NCBI GenBank assembly: GCA_029310945.1
Contig: JARJFC010000032.1
Span: forward strand, 1 to 48,063
Direction of reading: 5' to 3'
Origin: Leptospira sp. 96542
GTDB lineage: Bacteria; Spirochaetota; Leptospiria; Leptospirales; Leptospiraceae
DNA length: 48,063 bases
Shown piece by piece: positions 17,354-26,742 of the stretch. The first letter of the stretch is position 1. Every line of letters begins with the position of its first letter. The position numbers were made by a program, and so were the translations under genes. The notes beneath the pieces were generated by a model. It did no database searches, was not told the origin of the DNA, and saw only the letters and a program-made list of their open reading frames with translations.

Positions 17354-18181
17354 ATGAACTTCCAAACTAGACCATATAAAAAACGACATTTTGGATTGAG
17401 CTTAGGATTTACAGTTTTTTATGCATCGATGGTCGTTGTAATTCCGCTTTTAGGGTTATTCTTTAAGTCCACAAAGCTTGGATTTAGTGGACTGTGGGCT
17501 ATCATTACAGAAGATCGAATCCTATCGGCTTTGTGTTTGAGTTTTGGTGTTGGTCTAAGTTCTGCTCTAATCAATCTTTTTATTGGGTTTTTATTTGCAT
17601 GGGTTCTTGTTCGTTATAATTTTTTTGGTAAAAAATTGATCGATACACTTGTGGATTTACCCTTCACTCTCCCCACAGCGGTTGCAGGAATTGCCCTAAC
17701 TACCATTTATGCCAAAACGGGAATCATAGGTTCCTATTTTGATTCGTTTGGAATCCAAATCGCATACACTCCCGCGGGCATTGTGATTGCCCTTGTTTTT
17801 ATTGGTTTTCCTTTTGTCGTAAGAACTGTTCAACCCGTTATTGAAGAATTGCCAAAAGAATTAGAAGAGAGTGCCAGGTGTTTAGGAGCCAATTCCTTTC
17901 AAATTTTTTATAAAGTTCTTATGCCAGAGTTATGGCCATCTTTACTCGCAGGAACTGGTATGGCTTTTGCCAGGAGCATTGGCGAATACGGTTCGATTGT
18001 TTTTATTTCAGGCAATATACCAGGCAAAACTGAAATTTTACCTCTCCTCATTGTCACCAAACTCGAACAATACGAATTCAGCCAGGCCACGGGCATTGCC
18101 CTCATCATGTTATTATTATCGTTTTCGATTATGTTCATAATCAACTTTTTGCAAGAAAGGGCGGCAAAAAAACTGATATGA
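17354..18181 (+). CDS. cysT: sulfate ABC transporter permease CysT
   Basis: CysT (CysU) is one of two inner-membrane permeases of the sulfate/thiosulfate importer. Six hydrophobic segments are visible. The family segment [20 protein letters not shown] and the EAA loop that contacts the ATPase ([20 protein letters not shown], about residues 165-190) are present, as is [16 protein letters not shown] near the C-terminus. Length of 275 residues is standard. It starts 2 bases after sbp and overlaps cysW by ATGA, so translation is coupled. Confidence 0.93.
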   Translation: MNFQTRPYKKRHFGLSLGFTVFYASMVVVIPLLGLFFKSTKLGFSGLWAIITEDRILSALCLSFGVGLSSALINLFIGFLFAWVLVRYNFFGKKLIDTLVDLPFTLPTAVAGIALTTIYAKTGIIGSYFDSFGIQIAYTPAGIVIALVFIGFPFVVRTVQPVIEELPKELEESARCLGANSFQIFYKVLMPELWPSLLAGTGMAFARSIGEYGSIVFISGNIPGKTEILPLLIVTKLEQYEFSQATGIALIMLLLSFSIMFIINFLQERAAKKLI

Positions 18182-18993
18182 AACCAAAAAAATTCATTCA
18201 ATTTTCCCTAATACTTTTAGTCTATATTTTTACTGCGATTTTACTACTACTTCCCATCTACACAGTGTTTAGCGAAGCTTTTGCAGAAGGTTTTGGTCCT
18301 TATATCAATGCCCTAAAGGACGATTATACCTTTTATGCGGTAACCCTCACGTTAAAGGTTGCTTTTGTTTCCGTTTTTTTGAATACAATTTTTGGAATCA
18401 TCGCTGCTTTCACTATCACTCGGTTCCAATTTTTTGGCAAAAATATTCTCATCACAATCATTGATTCTCCATTTGCAGTTTCACCTGTGGTATCAGGTCT
18501 AATATTTATTTTACTTTTTGGAAGGGAAAGTTTCTGGGGAGAACTTTTCGGAGATTTTGGAATCCGAATCGTTTTTAATACACCTGGGCTTATCATTGCA
18601 ACCGTGTTTATCACTTTTCCATTTGTGGCAAGGGAGCTCATCCCCCTCATGCAAAGCCAAGGCAAAGAGGAAGAAGAAGCGGCTTTACTTTTAGGAGCGA
18701 GTGTTTTTCAAACCTTTAAAAAAGTGATCATTCCCAATATCAAATGGGGATTATTGTATGGGATCATACTTTGTAATGCGAGGGCAATGGGTGAATTTGG
18801 TGCTGTGTCTGTTCTCAGTGGCCATATCCGTGGAAAAACTACTACTTTGCCTTTACATATCGAAATGTTGTACAACGAATTTAATTCTGTTGGAGCCTTT
18901 TCTGTGGCCACCTTACTAGTGTTTTTATCTCTTTTAACCTTGGTCGTAAAATTGATTTTAGAAAAAAACAAGAGTCAAAACAATGCCGATTGA
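18178..18993 (+). CDS. cysW: sulfate ABC transporter permease CysW
   Basis: CysW is the second permease subunit, pairing with CysT. It shows the same architecture: an N-terminal membrane segment ([20 protein letters not shown]), the segment [20 protein letters not shown], the EAA-type loop [20 protein letters not shown] and the motif [20 protein letters not shown]. Its 271 residues match the family. The start overlaps the cysT stop by 4 bases and its end overlaps cysA by 11 bases. Confidence 0.93.
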   Translation: MKPKKFIQFSLILLVYIFTAILLLLPIYTVFSEAFAEGFGPYINALKDDYTFYAVTLTLKVAFVSVFLNTIFGIIAAFTITRFQFFGKNILITIIDSPFAVSPVVSGLIFILLFGRESFWGELFGDFGIRIVFNTPGLIIATVFITFPFVARELIPLMQSQGKEEEEAALLLGASVFQTFKKVIIPNIKWGLLYGIILCNARAMGEFGAVSVLSGHIRGKTTTLPLHIEMLYNEFNSVGAFSVATLLVFLSLLTLVVKLILEKNKSQNNAD

Positions 18994-20047
18994 AATCCAA
19001 AATGTAAACAAAAGATTCGGAGAGTTCCAAGCACTTTCCAATGTGAATTTAACAATTCCTGATGGCGAACTTGTGGCTCTACTTGGCCCCTCAGGATCTG
19101 GAAAAACGACACTTCTCAGAATCATCGCGGGTTTAGAAACACCAGACGAAGGTAAAGTGAACTTTATAAATACCAACAAAGAAGTATCTCAAATCAGAAA
19201 TGGCGAAGTTGGTTTTGTTTTTCAACATTATGCATTATTTCGGCATATGACAATATTCGAAAACATTTCCTTTGGTTTGGATGTAAGACCGAAAAAATAC
19301 AAACCAAAAAAGGAAGAAATTAAAGATAAGGTTCATAAACTATTAAAACTTGTACAGCTTGAATCATTTTACAATCGTTATCCTCATGAACTCTCTGGCG
19401 GGCAAAGGCAAAGAGTTGCCCTAGCGCGAGCCCTCGCTATTGAACCCAAGTTTTTACTTCTCGACGAACCATTCGGCGCTCTTGATGCCAAAGTGAGAAA
19501 AGAACTTAGAACTTGGCTTAGGCGACTCCACGACGAGATCCACATAACAAGTGTCTTCGTCACCCATGACCAAGAAGAAGCATTGGAAGTGAGTGACTCC
19601 ATTGTCATTCTAAAGTCAGGCCAAATCGAACAGATGGGTAGCCCAGATGAAGTGTACAACAAACCCAAAACCCCCTTTGTTTTCCATTTTTTGGGGGACG
19701 TCAATTTATTCCACGGTCGTATCGAAGAAGGCAAAGCCAAAATTGGCGCTCTGGATGTTGACTCACCCGAACACCAGCATATCAAAGATTCACAGGCCGT
19801 GGCTTATGTCCGTCCGTACGATGTGGAGATCACTCGGGACAAAGACCAGGGGATTGCCGCCGATATCCAATACATCCATTCGACAGGGCGGACAGTGCGT
19901 GTGGAATTGAAACGATTGGATACAGGGACCCTCATCGAATCGGTTTTGGAGCCAGAAACCTACCGATTGCAAAACCTTTTGCCTGGGGAAACGGTGTATT
20001 TGCGGATCAAAAAGGCAAAAGTCTATGTGGAAGACTTCTCTATCTAA
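18983..20047 (+). CDS. cysA: sulfate ABC transporter ATP-binding protein CysA
   Basis: CysA powers sulfate import. Walker A is GPSGSGKTT (residues 35-43), the Q-loop lies in FVFQHYALF, the signature is [15 protein letters not shown] and Walker B is [12 protein letters not shown], with the switch His in [10 protein letters not shown]. After about residue 240 comes a C-terminal beta domain ([27 protein letters not shown]), the TOBE-like regulatory part of CysA/MalK-type subunits. Length of 354 residues is usual. The start lies inside the end of cysW. Confidence 0.95.
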   Translation: MPIEIQNVNKRFGEFQALSNVNLTIPDGELVALLGPSGSGKTTLLRIIAGLETPDEGKVNFINTNKEVSQIRNGEVGFVFQHYALFRHMTIFENISFGLDVRPKKYKPKKEEIKDKVHKLLKLVQLESFYNRYPHELSGGQRQRVALARALAIEPKFLLLDEPFGALDAKVRKELRTWLRRLHDEIHITSVFVTHDQEEALEVSDSIVILKSGQIEQMGSPDEVYNKPKTPFVFHFLGDVNLFHGRIEEGKAKIGALDVDSPEHQHIKDSQAVAYVRPYDVEITRDKDQGIAADIQYIHSTGRTVRVELKRLDTGTLIESVLEPETYRLQNLLPGETVYLRIKKAKVYVEDFSI

Positions 20048-20075
20048 TACTTTTCGCTAATATACTTTACAAAAT

Positions 20076-20098
20076 GTCCAATATAGAAAACATTGGAC
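20076..20098. repeat. inverted repeat between cysA and cysH
   Basis: GTCCAAT-ATAGAAAAC-ATTGGAC is a perfect 7-bp inverted repeat in the 68-bp gap between cysA and the chosen cysH start, just after an AT-rich stretch with TAATAT and TATACT that could serve as a -10 box. It may be an operator or small hairpin that sets cysHDN expression apart from the transporter genes. Confidence 0.4.
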
Positions 20099-20115
20099 GT
20101 ATATTTGAGGATAGT

Positions 20116-20844
20116 ATGACGCTCACACTGACAGAACGATACGAGACCCTTTCCCTCGAAGCGGGTTTGCAGCTCATCGCCCAGGAATTTCCAGGTCAGG
20201 CGGTTTTTACGACAAGTTTTGGTTTGGAAGACCAGGCCATAACACACGCCATCCTCTCCCAAAATCTAAACATCCGGATCGCCACCTTGGACACAGGTAG
20301 GCTTTTTCCTGAAACTTACACGGTTTGGCACCAAACCGTTGTAAAATACAATGCAAAAATCGAGGCTTTTTATCCCGATGCGAAAGAAATCCAAACTTTT
20401 GTAGAAAAAAAAGGACCAAATTCCATCTACGACTCACTCGAAAATAGAAAGGAGTGTTGTTCGATCCGGAAAATCATCCCCCTCGACCGGGCACTCATTG
20501 GCGCCAAACTTTGGATCACGGGACTTAGGAAAGAACAATCAGGATTCCGTACGGAAACCAATTTATTCGAAGAAGATTTAGCTAAGAATATTCTAAAATA
20601 CCAACCACTACTCCATTGGACATGGGATCAAACTTGGGACTATATAAGAAAATTCGAAATTCCTTATAATGAACTCCATGATAAAGGTTTTCCCAGCATC
20701 GGTTGTGCTCCCTGCACGAGAGCCATAGCCGATGGGGAAGACTTTCGAGCTGGCCGTTGGTGGTGGGAACAAGAATCCCAAAAAGAATGCGGCTTACACT
20801 GGGTAGATGGTAAACTCCAACCCAAAAAAGGAAATACAATATGA
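20116..20844 (+). CDS. cysH: adenylylsulfate (APS) reductase, CysH family
   Basis: CysH reduces activated sulfate to sulfite with thioredoxin. The sulfonucleotide-binding region is FTTSFGLEDQAITHA and LDTGRLFPETY. The protein carries the cysteines of the iron-sulfur branch: ECC (residues 114-115 from ATG 20116), GCAPC (197, 200), besides the catalytic ECGLHW (225). PAPS-only enzymes such as E. coli CysH lack the CC and CxxC pairs, so APS is the likely substrate. ATG 20116 is preferred to ATG 20074 because GAGG precedes it at a good distance. Its stop overlaps the cysD start (ATGA). Confidence 0.92.
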   Translation: MTLTLTERYETLSLEAGLQLIAQEFPGQAVFTTSFGLEDQAITHAILSQNLNIRIATLDTGRLFPETYTVWHQTVVKYNAKIEAFYPDAKEIQTFVEKKGPNSIYDSLENRKECCSIRKIIPLDRALIGAKLWITGLRKEQSGFRTETNLFEEDLAKNILKYQPLLHWTWDQTWDYIRKFEIPYNELHDKGFPSIGCAPCTRAIADGEDFRAGRWWWEQESQKECGLHWVDGKLQPKKGNTI

Positions 20845-21746
20845 CAAATCATAGACTCTCCCACTTACAACAATTAGAGTCTGAAGCCATTTATATTTTA
20901 CGCGAAGTTGCGACTCAGTTCGAAAGACCAGCGTTATTATTTTCTGGTGGAAAAGACTCGATCTGTTTGGTTCATTTAGCACTCAAAGCGTTCCGACCAG
21001 GGAAGTTTCCCTTTCCCCTCGTTCACATAGACACAGGTCATAATTTTCAAGAGGCTTTGGATTTTAGAGATGAATTGGCAGACAAAATTGGCGAAAAACT
21101 AATTGTCCGTTATGTACAAGACTCCATTGATCAAGGTAAAGCCGTGGAAGAAAAAGGAAAATTTCCTAGCCGAAACGGAATCCAAACAGTGACACTACTT
21201 GATACTATCGCCGAATTCAAGTTTGATGCTTGTATTGGTGGAGCAAGGAGAGACGAAGAAAAAGCTAGGGCAAAAGAGAGAGTTTTTTCTGTGCGTGACG
21301 AATTTGGTTCTTGGGATCCCAAATTACAAAGACCAGAACTTTGGAATATATATAACGGCAAAATCCATGTGGGAGAAAACGTCCGAGTTTTTCCGATCAG
21401 CAACTGGACTGAACTCGATGTTTGGGAGTATATCAGAAAGGAAAACATTGGTCTTCCATCTTTGTATTTTTCCCACCAAAGGCAAATTATATGGCGAGAA
21501 GATTTAGTTTTTCCTGTTTCTGAATTTATCACAATTGATTCGAACGATAAAGTCGAAGAAAAAACAGTTCGTTTCCGAACAGTGGGTGACATGACTTGCA
21601 CCGCAGCTGTTGAATCGGAAGCAAATTCTGTGGATGACATTATCAAAGAAATCCAAATTTCTAGAACGACCGAACGTGGATCAAGATTGGATGACAAACG
21701 TTCGGAAGCGGCTATGGAAGACAGAAAAAGAGGCGGTTATTTTTAA
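20841..21746 (+). CDS. cysD: sulfate adenylyltransferase subunit 2
   Basis: CysD is the catalytic ATP-pyrophosphatase subunit of ATP sulfurylase, forming APS from sulfate and ATP. The PP-loop is LLFSGGKDSICLVHLA (motif at residues 35-40). Other family blocks are FPLVHIDTGHNFQEALDFRD, GGARRDEEKARAKERVFSVR, NWTELDVWEYI, and the C-terminal RGSRLDDKRSEAAMEDRKR. It has 301 residues, as expected. It overlaps cysH by 4 bases and cysN by one base (TAATG), pointing to strict coupling with its partner subunit. Confidence 0.95.
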   Translation: MTNHRLSHLQQLESEAIYILREVATQFERPALLFSGGKDSICLVHLALKAFRPGKFPFPLVHIDTGHNFQEALDFRDELADKIGEKLIVRYVQDSIDQGKAVEEKGKFPSRNGIQTVTLLDTIAEFKFDACIGGARRDEEKARAKERVFSVRDEFGSWDPKLQRPELWNIYNGKIHVGENVRVFPISNWTELDVWEYIRKENIGLPSLYFSHQRQIIWREDLVFPVSEFITIDSNDKVEEKTVRFRTVGDMTCTAAVESEANSVDDIIKEIQISRTTERGSRLDDKRSEAAMEDRKRGGYF

Positions 21747-22978
21747 TGGATATTTTACGTTTGCTCACTGCAGGTAGTGTCGATGACGGTAAATCCACAC
21801 TCATCGGACGTTTGTTATACGACAGTAAGTCAGTTTTCCAAGACCAGTTGGACGCAATCGAAAAAGCTGGCCAAGTAAATGGAGAAATCAATCTTGCGCT
21901 TCTCACCGATGGATTAAAAGCCGAAAGGGAACAAGGCATCACAATCGATGTTGCGTATAAATATTTTTCAACTCCTAAAAGAAAATTCATCATTGCCGAT
22001 GCTCCGGGACATGTTCAGTACACAAGGAATATGGTTACAGGTGCTTCCAATTCTGACTTGGCAATCATACTCATTGATGCACGCAAAGGTGTGATCGAAC
22101 AAACATTTCGGCATTCATACATCGTATCCTTATTACGATTACCATACGTTGTGGTTTGTATTAATAAAATGGACTTGGTAGATTATTCTGAAGAAGTTTT
22201 TTTAAACATCCAGAAACAATATTTAGATTTTGCTCGTGATCTAAATTTAAAATCCGTTTCTTTTATTCCCATTTCCGCCCTAAAGGGAGACAATGTTGTT
22301 GATAAATCTCCATCCATGCCTTGGTGGAATGGAAATACCCTACTCGGATATTTAGAAGACATCCAAATCCATACGGAAGAGGAATCGACCGAACCTAGGT
22401 TTCCAGTACAAATGGTCATTCGGCCACAAACAACGGAACTACACGATTACCGTGGTTATGCGGGACAAATTCGAAGTGGATCCTTTCATGTAGGTGACCC
22501 AGTTACAATTTTACCGAGTGGGCTTAGATCCAAAATCAAACAAATTGATACATATGATGGAAGTTTAAAATCCGCATTTGCCCCCATGTCTGTCACCTTA
22601 CTTTTAGAAGACGATATTGATGTAAGCCGAGGTGACATGATCGTTACCGAAGATAAAGAACCCAAACTATCCCAAGACCTCGAGGCATATATTTGTTGGA
22701 TGGACCAAAAGCCGATGGCCGTGGGTGGTAAATATTTACTCCGCCAAACAACAGGATCTGTGAAATCATCAGTGAAGGGACTAGAGTTCCGAGTGGACAC
22801 CCAAACCCATGAAAAAAAGGAACAACCCAGTTTGGCTTTGAATGAAATCGGAAAGGTGTCTCTCCGAACAGCCAAACCCATTGCTTATGATCCGTATTCT
22901 GAAGTAAGAGGAACGGGGAGTTTTATTTTAGTGGATGAAGGAACAAACCAAACCGTAGCGGCGGGGATGTTACTCTGA
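21746..22978 (+). CDS. cysN: sulfate adenylyltransferase subunit 1 (GTPase)
   Basis: CysN is the GTPase subunit that drives CysD. It resembles elongation factor EF-1A/EF-Tu: GSVDDGKS P-loop (residues 10-17), EREQGITIDVAYKYF switch, DAPGHVQYTRNM, and NKMD. At 410 residues it is shorter than E. coli CysN and ends soon after the third beta domain (GTGSFILVDE, TVAAGM), with no APS kinase (CysC) fused to it. A separate cysC is not in the window either, which agrees with an APS-reducing CysH. It is the last gene of the cysHDN group. Confidence 0.94.
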   Translation: MDILRLLTAGSVDDGKSTLIGRLLYDSKSVFQDQLDAIEKAGQVNGEINLALLTDGLKAEREQGITIDVAYKYFSTPKRKFIIADAPGHVQYTRNMVTGASNSDLAIILIDARKGVIEQTFRHSYIVSLLRLPYVVVCINKMDLVDYSEEVFLNIQKQYLDFARDLNLKSVSFIPISALKGDNVVDKSPSMPWWNGNTLLGYLEDIQIHTEEESTEPRFPVQMVIRPQTTELHDYRGYAGQIRSGSFHVGDPVTILPSGLRSKIKQIDTYDGSLKSAFAPMSVTLLLEDDIDVSRGDMIVTEDKEPKLSQDLEAYICWMDQKPMAVGGKYLLRQTTGSVKSSVKGLEFRVDTQTHEKKEQPSLALNEIGKVSLRTAKPIAYDPYSEVRGTGSFILVDEGTNQTVAAGMLL

Positions 22979-23039
22979 ACTGGTAGAGTAGCCACGTTCG
23001 GGATTGATTGTTCGGAACCCAAATTCCTTTCCAAAAAAA

Positions 23040-23078
23040 CCTCTACTATAGCAGATTTTATTATTGATATAGTAGAGG
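23040..23078. terminator. strong hairpin between cysN and the dioxygenase gene
   Basis: CCTCTACTATA and TATAGTAGAGG form a perfect 11-bp stem around a 17-base loop. On the plus strand no T-run follows, but seven A precede it, so read on the minus strand it is an intrinsic terminator shape (stem then T7) even though no minus-strand gene lies upstream. On the plus strand the right arm holds AGAGG 12 bases before ATG 23091, so the stem could hide a ribosome binding site. It may simply stop or stabilise the cysN mRNA end. Confidence 0.5.
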
Positions 23079-23090
23079 CTCTGGTGTCGA

Positions 23091-24170
23091 ATGGGCTGCA
23101 TGGCAAAGACACTGGCAAACCGCAAAAATACCATCAAAAAGACATTCCTTTCGGAAGCCTACCTACCCGTTGTGTACGAACCAAATCTCTCTGAGGTAAA
23201 CAATGATGACCTCATATCCTGGTTTGAAAAAAACCAAAAGGAATGGCGGAGGGATCTCGAAACCTACGGAGCAATCCTCCTCCGAGGATTTCCTCTGGAA
23301 ACGGCAAATGACTTCCAAACTCTACTTTTTGCCACAAAAGAAAAGTTAGGTGAATTTTATCTAGGAACATCTCCACGTGACCAGGTGGTCAAACATGTTT
23401 TTACTGCCAGTGAACTTCCACCCCACTACCCCATCATGCAACATGCGGAGATGAGTTTTCTAGACAATCCACCCAAACTACTTTTTTTCTTTGCAGAAAC
23501 AGTTTCCAGTTTCGGCGGAGAAACACCACTCACTGATCTCCGACAAATTTACAAAGAACTAAATCCAAACATCATTAGCAAAATCAAAAAATTTGGAATT
23601 CGTTACAGACGAAAATACGATGGACCATCCAACACTGCGAGATTTTCAATGTGGAAAACAAAACGTTGGGATGAAATGTTTGGAACCACAGACCTAATTG
23701 AAGTGAATAAAATTTCAAAAAAAAATAGGTTTGATTTGGAATGGTTTGGAAAAGATTCACTCATCATAAACAACCACCAATCCGGTTTTCGAAATCATTT
23801 AAAAACTGGAGTGACGGCTTGGCACAACCATGTGCAAACCTTCCATGTGGATTCAGCAGTATTCGAAGTTTGGAATATATTTAAAAAACAAAAGACTTTA
23901 AGGTCGCTTGGTGTGGCTCTTTTACTCACTGCCCTAACCTTTATTAAAAAATTTAGTGGATCAAAAAATTTTGATGTTCATGTAACATATGGGAATGGGG
24001 ATGAATTTACTAAGAATGAGATTAAAGAAATATCTGATTTGTTTTGGAAACATATGATCGCAAACCCATGGCAAAAAGGTGATCTACTGATCATTGATAA
24101 TTATTCTGTTTCACATGGAAGACTACCCTTTAGTGGAGACAGACGAATTTTAGTTAGTTGGTCTGAATAA
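23091..24170 (+). CDS. TauD/TfdA-family (clavaminate synthase-like) dioxygenase
   Basis: A 359-residue Fe(II)/2-oxoglutarate oxygenase. The iron ligands appear as His118-x-Glu120 in MQHAEMSFLDN and His342 in NYSVSHGRLPF, with Arg351 or Arg352 for 2-oxoglutarate. HxE instead of HxD and the blocks LLFFFAETVSSFGGETPLTD and YRRKYDG match the clavaminate-synthase-like branch rather than true TauD. A hydrophobic stretch (SLGVALLLTALTFIKKF) near residue 285 is unusual and may be an insertion. The substrate is unknown; placement inside sulfur genes would fit an organosulfonate or sulfated compound, by inference only. ATG 23100 is an alternative start. The next gene, a transporter, begins 1 base after its stop. 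Confidence 0.82.
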   Translation: MGCMAKTLANRKNTIKKTFLSEAYLPVVYEPNLSEVNNDDLISWFEKNQKEWRRDLETYGAILLRGFPLETANDFQTLLFATKEKLGEFYLGTSPRDQVVKHVFTASELPPHYPIMQHAEMSFLDNPPKLLFFFAETVSSFGGETPLTDLRQIYKELNPNIISKIKKFGIRYRRKYDGPSNTARFSMWKTKRWDEMFGTTDLIEVNKISKKNRFDLEWFGKDSLIINNHQSGFRNHLKTGVTAWHNHVQTFHVDSAVFEVWNIFKKQKTLRSLGVALLLTALTFIKKFSGSKNFDVHVTYGNGDEFTKNEIKEISDLFWKHMIANPWQKGDLLIIDNYSVSHGRLPFSGDRRILVSWSE

Positions 24171-24171
24171 T

Positions 24172-25065
24172 ATGGATATAAACGCAGTAAAACTCAATTT
24201 TAATCGTGACACAGTTCTTCTTATCAATGTCCTTGTTGCCATCATCATGTTTGGTGTGGCACTCGAAATCAAAAAGGAAGACTTTGTTAGATTATTCAAA
24301 AACCCCAAGGCAGCCTTCGTTGGACTCTTTAGCCAATACATTTTATTGCCACTCTTCACAATCCTAATCATAATTACCTTAGACCCACACCCAGGTTTGG
24401 CTTTGGGTATGATCCTTGTTGCTGCCTGTCCTGGCGGGAGTATGTCAAATTTCTTTGCAAATCTTGCGAAAGGCAATTTAGCTTTGTCAGTCAGTTTGAC
24501 AGCATTCTCTTCTGGATTGTCTTTTATTCTCACCCCATTTTCCTTTTTATTTTGGGGGAGTTTACTTCCAAATTCACGGAATTATTTGAAACAAATCAGT
24601 GTAAATCCTCTTGAGATGTTTGTATCCATTACGATCTTACTCTTTATCCCTTTGGTTCTAGGCATAGGATTCCAAACTCTTTGGCCAAATTTTACACTCA
24701 AAATCAAACGGTTTATCCAAAGACTTTCCATTGTTTTACTCGCATTTTTCATCGTAGGTGCCCTTTTCGGTAACTGGAGATTTTTTATCGAATACATCCA
24801 TATTCTATTTGTTTTGGTTTTTTTGATGAACTTGTTTGGACTCGCTTCTGGGTATTATCTCGCAAAAATATTTTCACTCGAGCACCGAGATCGAAAGACG
24901 ATCTCCATCGAAACGGGAATCCAAAACTCAAGCCTCGGGCTCGCCATTGTGTTTGGATTTTTTGATGGCCTAGGTGGAATGGCGCTCATCTGTGCTTGGT
25001 GGGGGATTTGGCACCTGATTACAGGCGCACTCATTTCCTTTTATTGGAGAAGAAGGGATCCTTAA
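24172..25065 (+). CDS. bile acid:sodium symporter (BASS) family transporter
   Basis: The 297-residue protein has about nine to ten hydrophobic segments. Family traits are the early IIMFGVALEIKKEDFVRLF, the discontinuous-helix motif LVAACPGGSMSNFFANLAKG, and the later ETGIQNSSLGLAIVFGFF, where conserved Glu, Gln and Asn bind sodium. Members move organic acids such as bile acids, pantoate or taurocholate-like sulfonates; the substrate here is not evident. Its ATG is 1 base after the dioxygenase stop, so the two are translated together and may serve uptake and oxidation of the same compound. It overlaps the convergent cysI stop. Confidence 0.85.
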   Translation: MDINAVKLNFNRDTVLLINVLVAIIMFGVALEIKKEDFVRLFKNPKAAFVGLFSQYILLPLFTILIIITLDPHPGLALGMILVAACPGGSMSNFFANLAKGNLALSVSLTAFSSGLSFILTPFSFLFWGSLLPNSRNYLKQISVNPLEMFVSITILLFIPLVLGIGFQTLWPNFTLKIKRFIQRLSIVLLAFFIVGALFGNWRFFIEYIHILFVLVFLMNLFGLASGYYLAKIFSLEHRDRKTISIETGIQNSSLGLAIVFGFFDGLGGMALICAWWGIWHLITGALISFYWRRRDP

Positions 25066-25076
25066 TTTAGGATCCC
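25055..25076. terminator. hairpin at the overlapping stops of the BASS gene and cysI
   Basis: GGGATCCT-TAATTT-AGGATCCC is a perfect 8-bp stem whose 6-base loop contains the stop codons of both convergent genes. No long T-run follows on either side, so it may act as a weak bidirectional terminator or as a 3' end that blocks exonucleases on both transcripts. Confidence 0.5.
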
Positions 25077-26732
25077 GATTCGTTTTGTAAAATCACCAAA
25101 ACTTTCTTCGTTTGTGCGTTCCTTCGCATAACGACCAAATAGTCCATCTAACTCTGAAAGGATGGATGTTTCATCCAAATCCTCTTTGTATTTTTGGTTG
25201 AGCCTATAACCTTCAAAATCTGCACCTAAATGCAAATTGTATTTCCCATAGGCAGTTCCCACGAGGCCAATCTCTGCAATGTAGGGTCTCGCACAACCAT
25301 TGGGACAACCTGTCATTCGTATGGTCACAGGTAAATTATCTAAACCATGTTTATCCAAAATGGGTTCAATTTTACTGATGAGAGCTGGTAAATACCTTTG
25401 TCCTTCTGCAAGAGCAAGAGAACAAGTATTCAATGCCACACATGCAATTGAGTTTTTGCGAATGTTTGAACTTTCAATTGATTTTCGATGAACTCCATAT
25501 TTCACAAGGATGGATTCGATTAAATCTTTATCCTTAGGAAATATATCTGACAAAATTACATTTTGATTGCAAGTGAAGCGAAACGTTGCCCTTCTCGTTT
25601 TTGAAACTTCCAATAATGCTGTTTTTAGATTGTAACCATCTTCATCACACACACGACCATTTTCTACAAACACCGTATAATGCCAGTTTCCTGCAGCATC
25701 TTGGCTCCAACCAAATTCATCTGTTCTGGTTGTGAATTTAAATTCTTTGGCTTGCGAAAAACTTATACCCGTGCGTTTCTCTACTTCGCGTTTGTAGAAC
25801 TCTATTCCCAAACGATCAATGGTGTATTTTAACCTTGAGAGTTTCCTGTCTTCTCGATTACCAAAATCTCTTTGTACTGTTACAATTTCATAAACCACTT
25901 TTAGAATGTCTTTTTTGGGAATGAATCCAAACACAGTTCCTACCCGAGGATACGTATCAGAATTTCCATGAGTGGTTCCAAGCCCACCGCCAACGGCAAC
26001 ATTAAAACCTGTGAGCGTACCGTTCTCTATGATGGCGATAAGTCCAATGTCGTTCGTAAAAATATCCACATCGTTATAAGGAGGGATGGCAATTCCAATT
26101 TTAAATTTACGAGGAAGGTAAACATCTTTATACAATGGATCTTCTGGTTCTTCTTTTTCCGCAATCTGTGACTCGTCCAACCATATTTCATAATAAGCTC
26201 TGGTTTTGGGCAGCAAGGACCTGCTGATTTCTCCTGCATAACCAAACACTTCTTTGTGCAGAGGGGAACTTGCGGGGTTTGATGTACAAGTTACGTTTCG
26301 ATTCACATCCCCACAAGCGGCAATGGAATCCAAAAATACTTGGTCGAAGGATTTGATCGTCGGTTTAATTTTTGATTTTAATATTCCATGGAGTTGAACA
26401 GTTTGGCGAGTCGTAATTTTAATTGTACCAGTTGAGTTTTCTCCCGCTACATTATGGAGTGCTTCCCAATGAACGGGGCCAATCATCCCACCTGGTATAC
26501 GAAGGCGAATCATAAAACTGTACAATCGTTCTAATTTTTTTGAGGCTCTCTCATCTCTACGGTCACGATCGTCTTGCTGGTACATACCATGGAATTTTAA
26601 AAGAAGTTGGTCATCTGCTCGAAGAGAGCCAGTGTGTTCGTCTTTGAGACTTTCAGGTAACGTGCCCCTAAGACCTCGACTCAATCGTTTGACACGTTCT
26701 GCTAATGTTTCTTTTTTTTCTGATGATGCCAT
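25062..26732 (-). CDS. cysI: sulfite reductase hemoprotein subunit CysI
   Basis: CysI reduces sulfite to sulfide with six electrons, using a coupled [4Fe-4S] cluster and sirohaem. The four cluster cysteines are Cys431 and Cys437 (ACVALNTCS) and Cys476 and Cys480 (TGCPNGCARPY). The sirohaem and sulfite-binding region shows IKITTRQTVQLHGI, GDVNRNVTCTSNP and VGGGLGTTHGN. The 556 residues match the family. It lies 10 bases downstream of cysJ in the same orientation, as in enterobacterial cysJI. Siroheme for it is probably made by the genes at 28707-30060. Confidence 0.95.
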   Translation of the reverse strand: MASSEKKETLAERVKRLSRGLRGTLPESLKDEHTGSLRADDQLLLKFHGMYQQDDRDRRDERASKKLERLYSFMIRLRIPGGMIGPVHWEALHNVAGENSTGTIKITTRQTVQLHGILKSKIKPTIKSFDQVFLDSIAACGDVNRNVTCTSNPASSPLHKEVFGYAGEISRSLLPKTRAYYEIWLDESQIAEKEEPEDPLYKDVYLPRKFKIGIAIPPYNDVDIFTNDIGLIAIIENGTLTGFNVAVGGGLGTTHGNSDTYPRVGTVFGFIPKKDILKVVYEIVTVQRDFGNREDRKLSRLKYTIDRLGIEFYKREVEKRTGISFSQAKEFKFTTRTDEFGWSQDAAGNWHYTVFVENGRVCDEDGYNLKTALLEVSKTRRATFRFTCNQNVILSDIFPKDKDLIESILVKYGVHRKSIESSNIRKNSIACVALNTCSLALAEGQRYLPALISKIEPILDKHGLDNLPVTIRMTGCPNGCARPYIAEIGLVGTAYGKYNLHLGADFEGYRLNQKYKEDLDETSILSELDGLFGRYAKERTNEESFGDFTKRIGILN

Positions 26733-26742
26733 AATTATTCCC

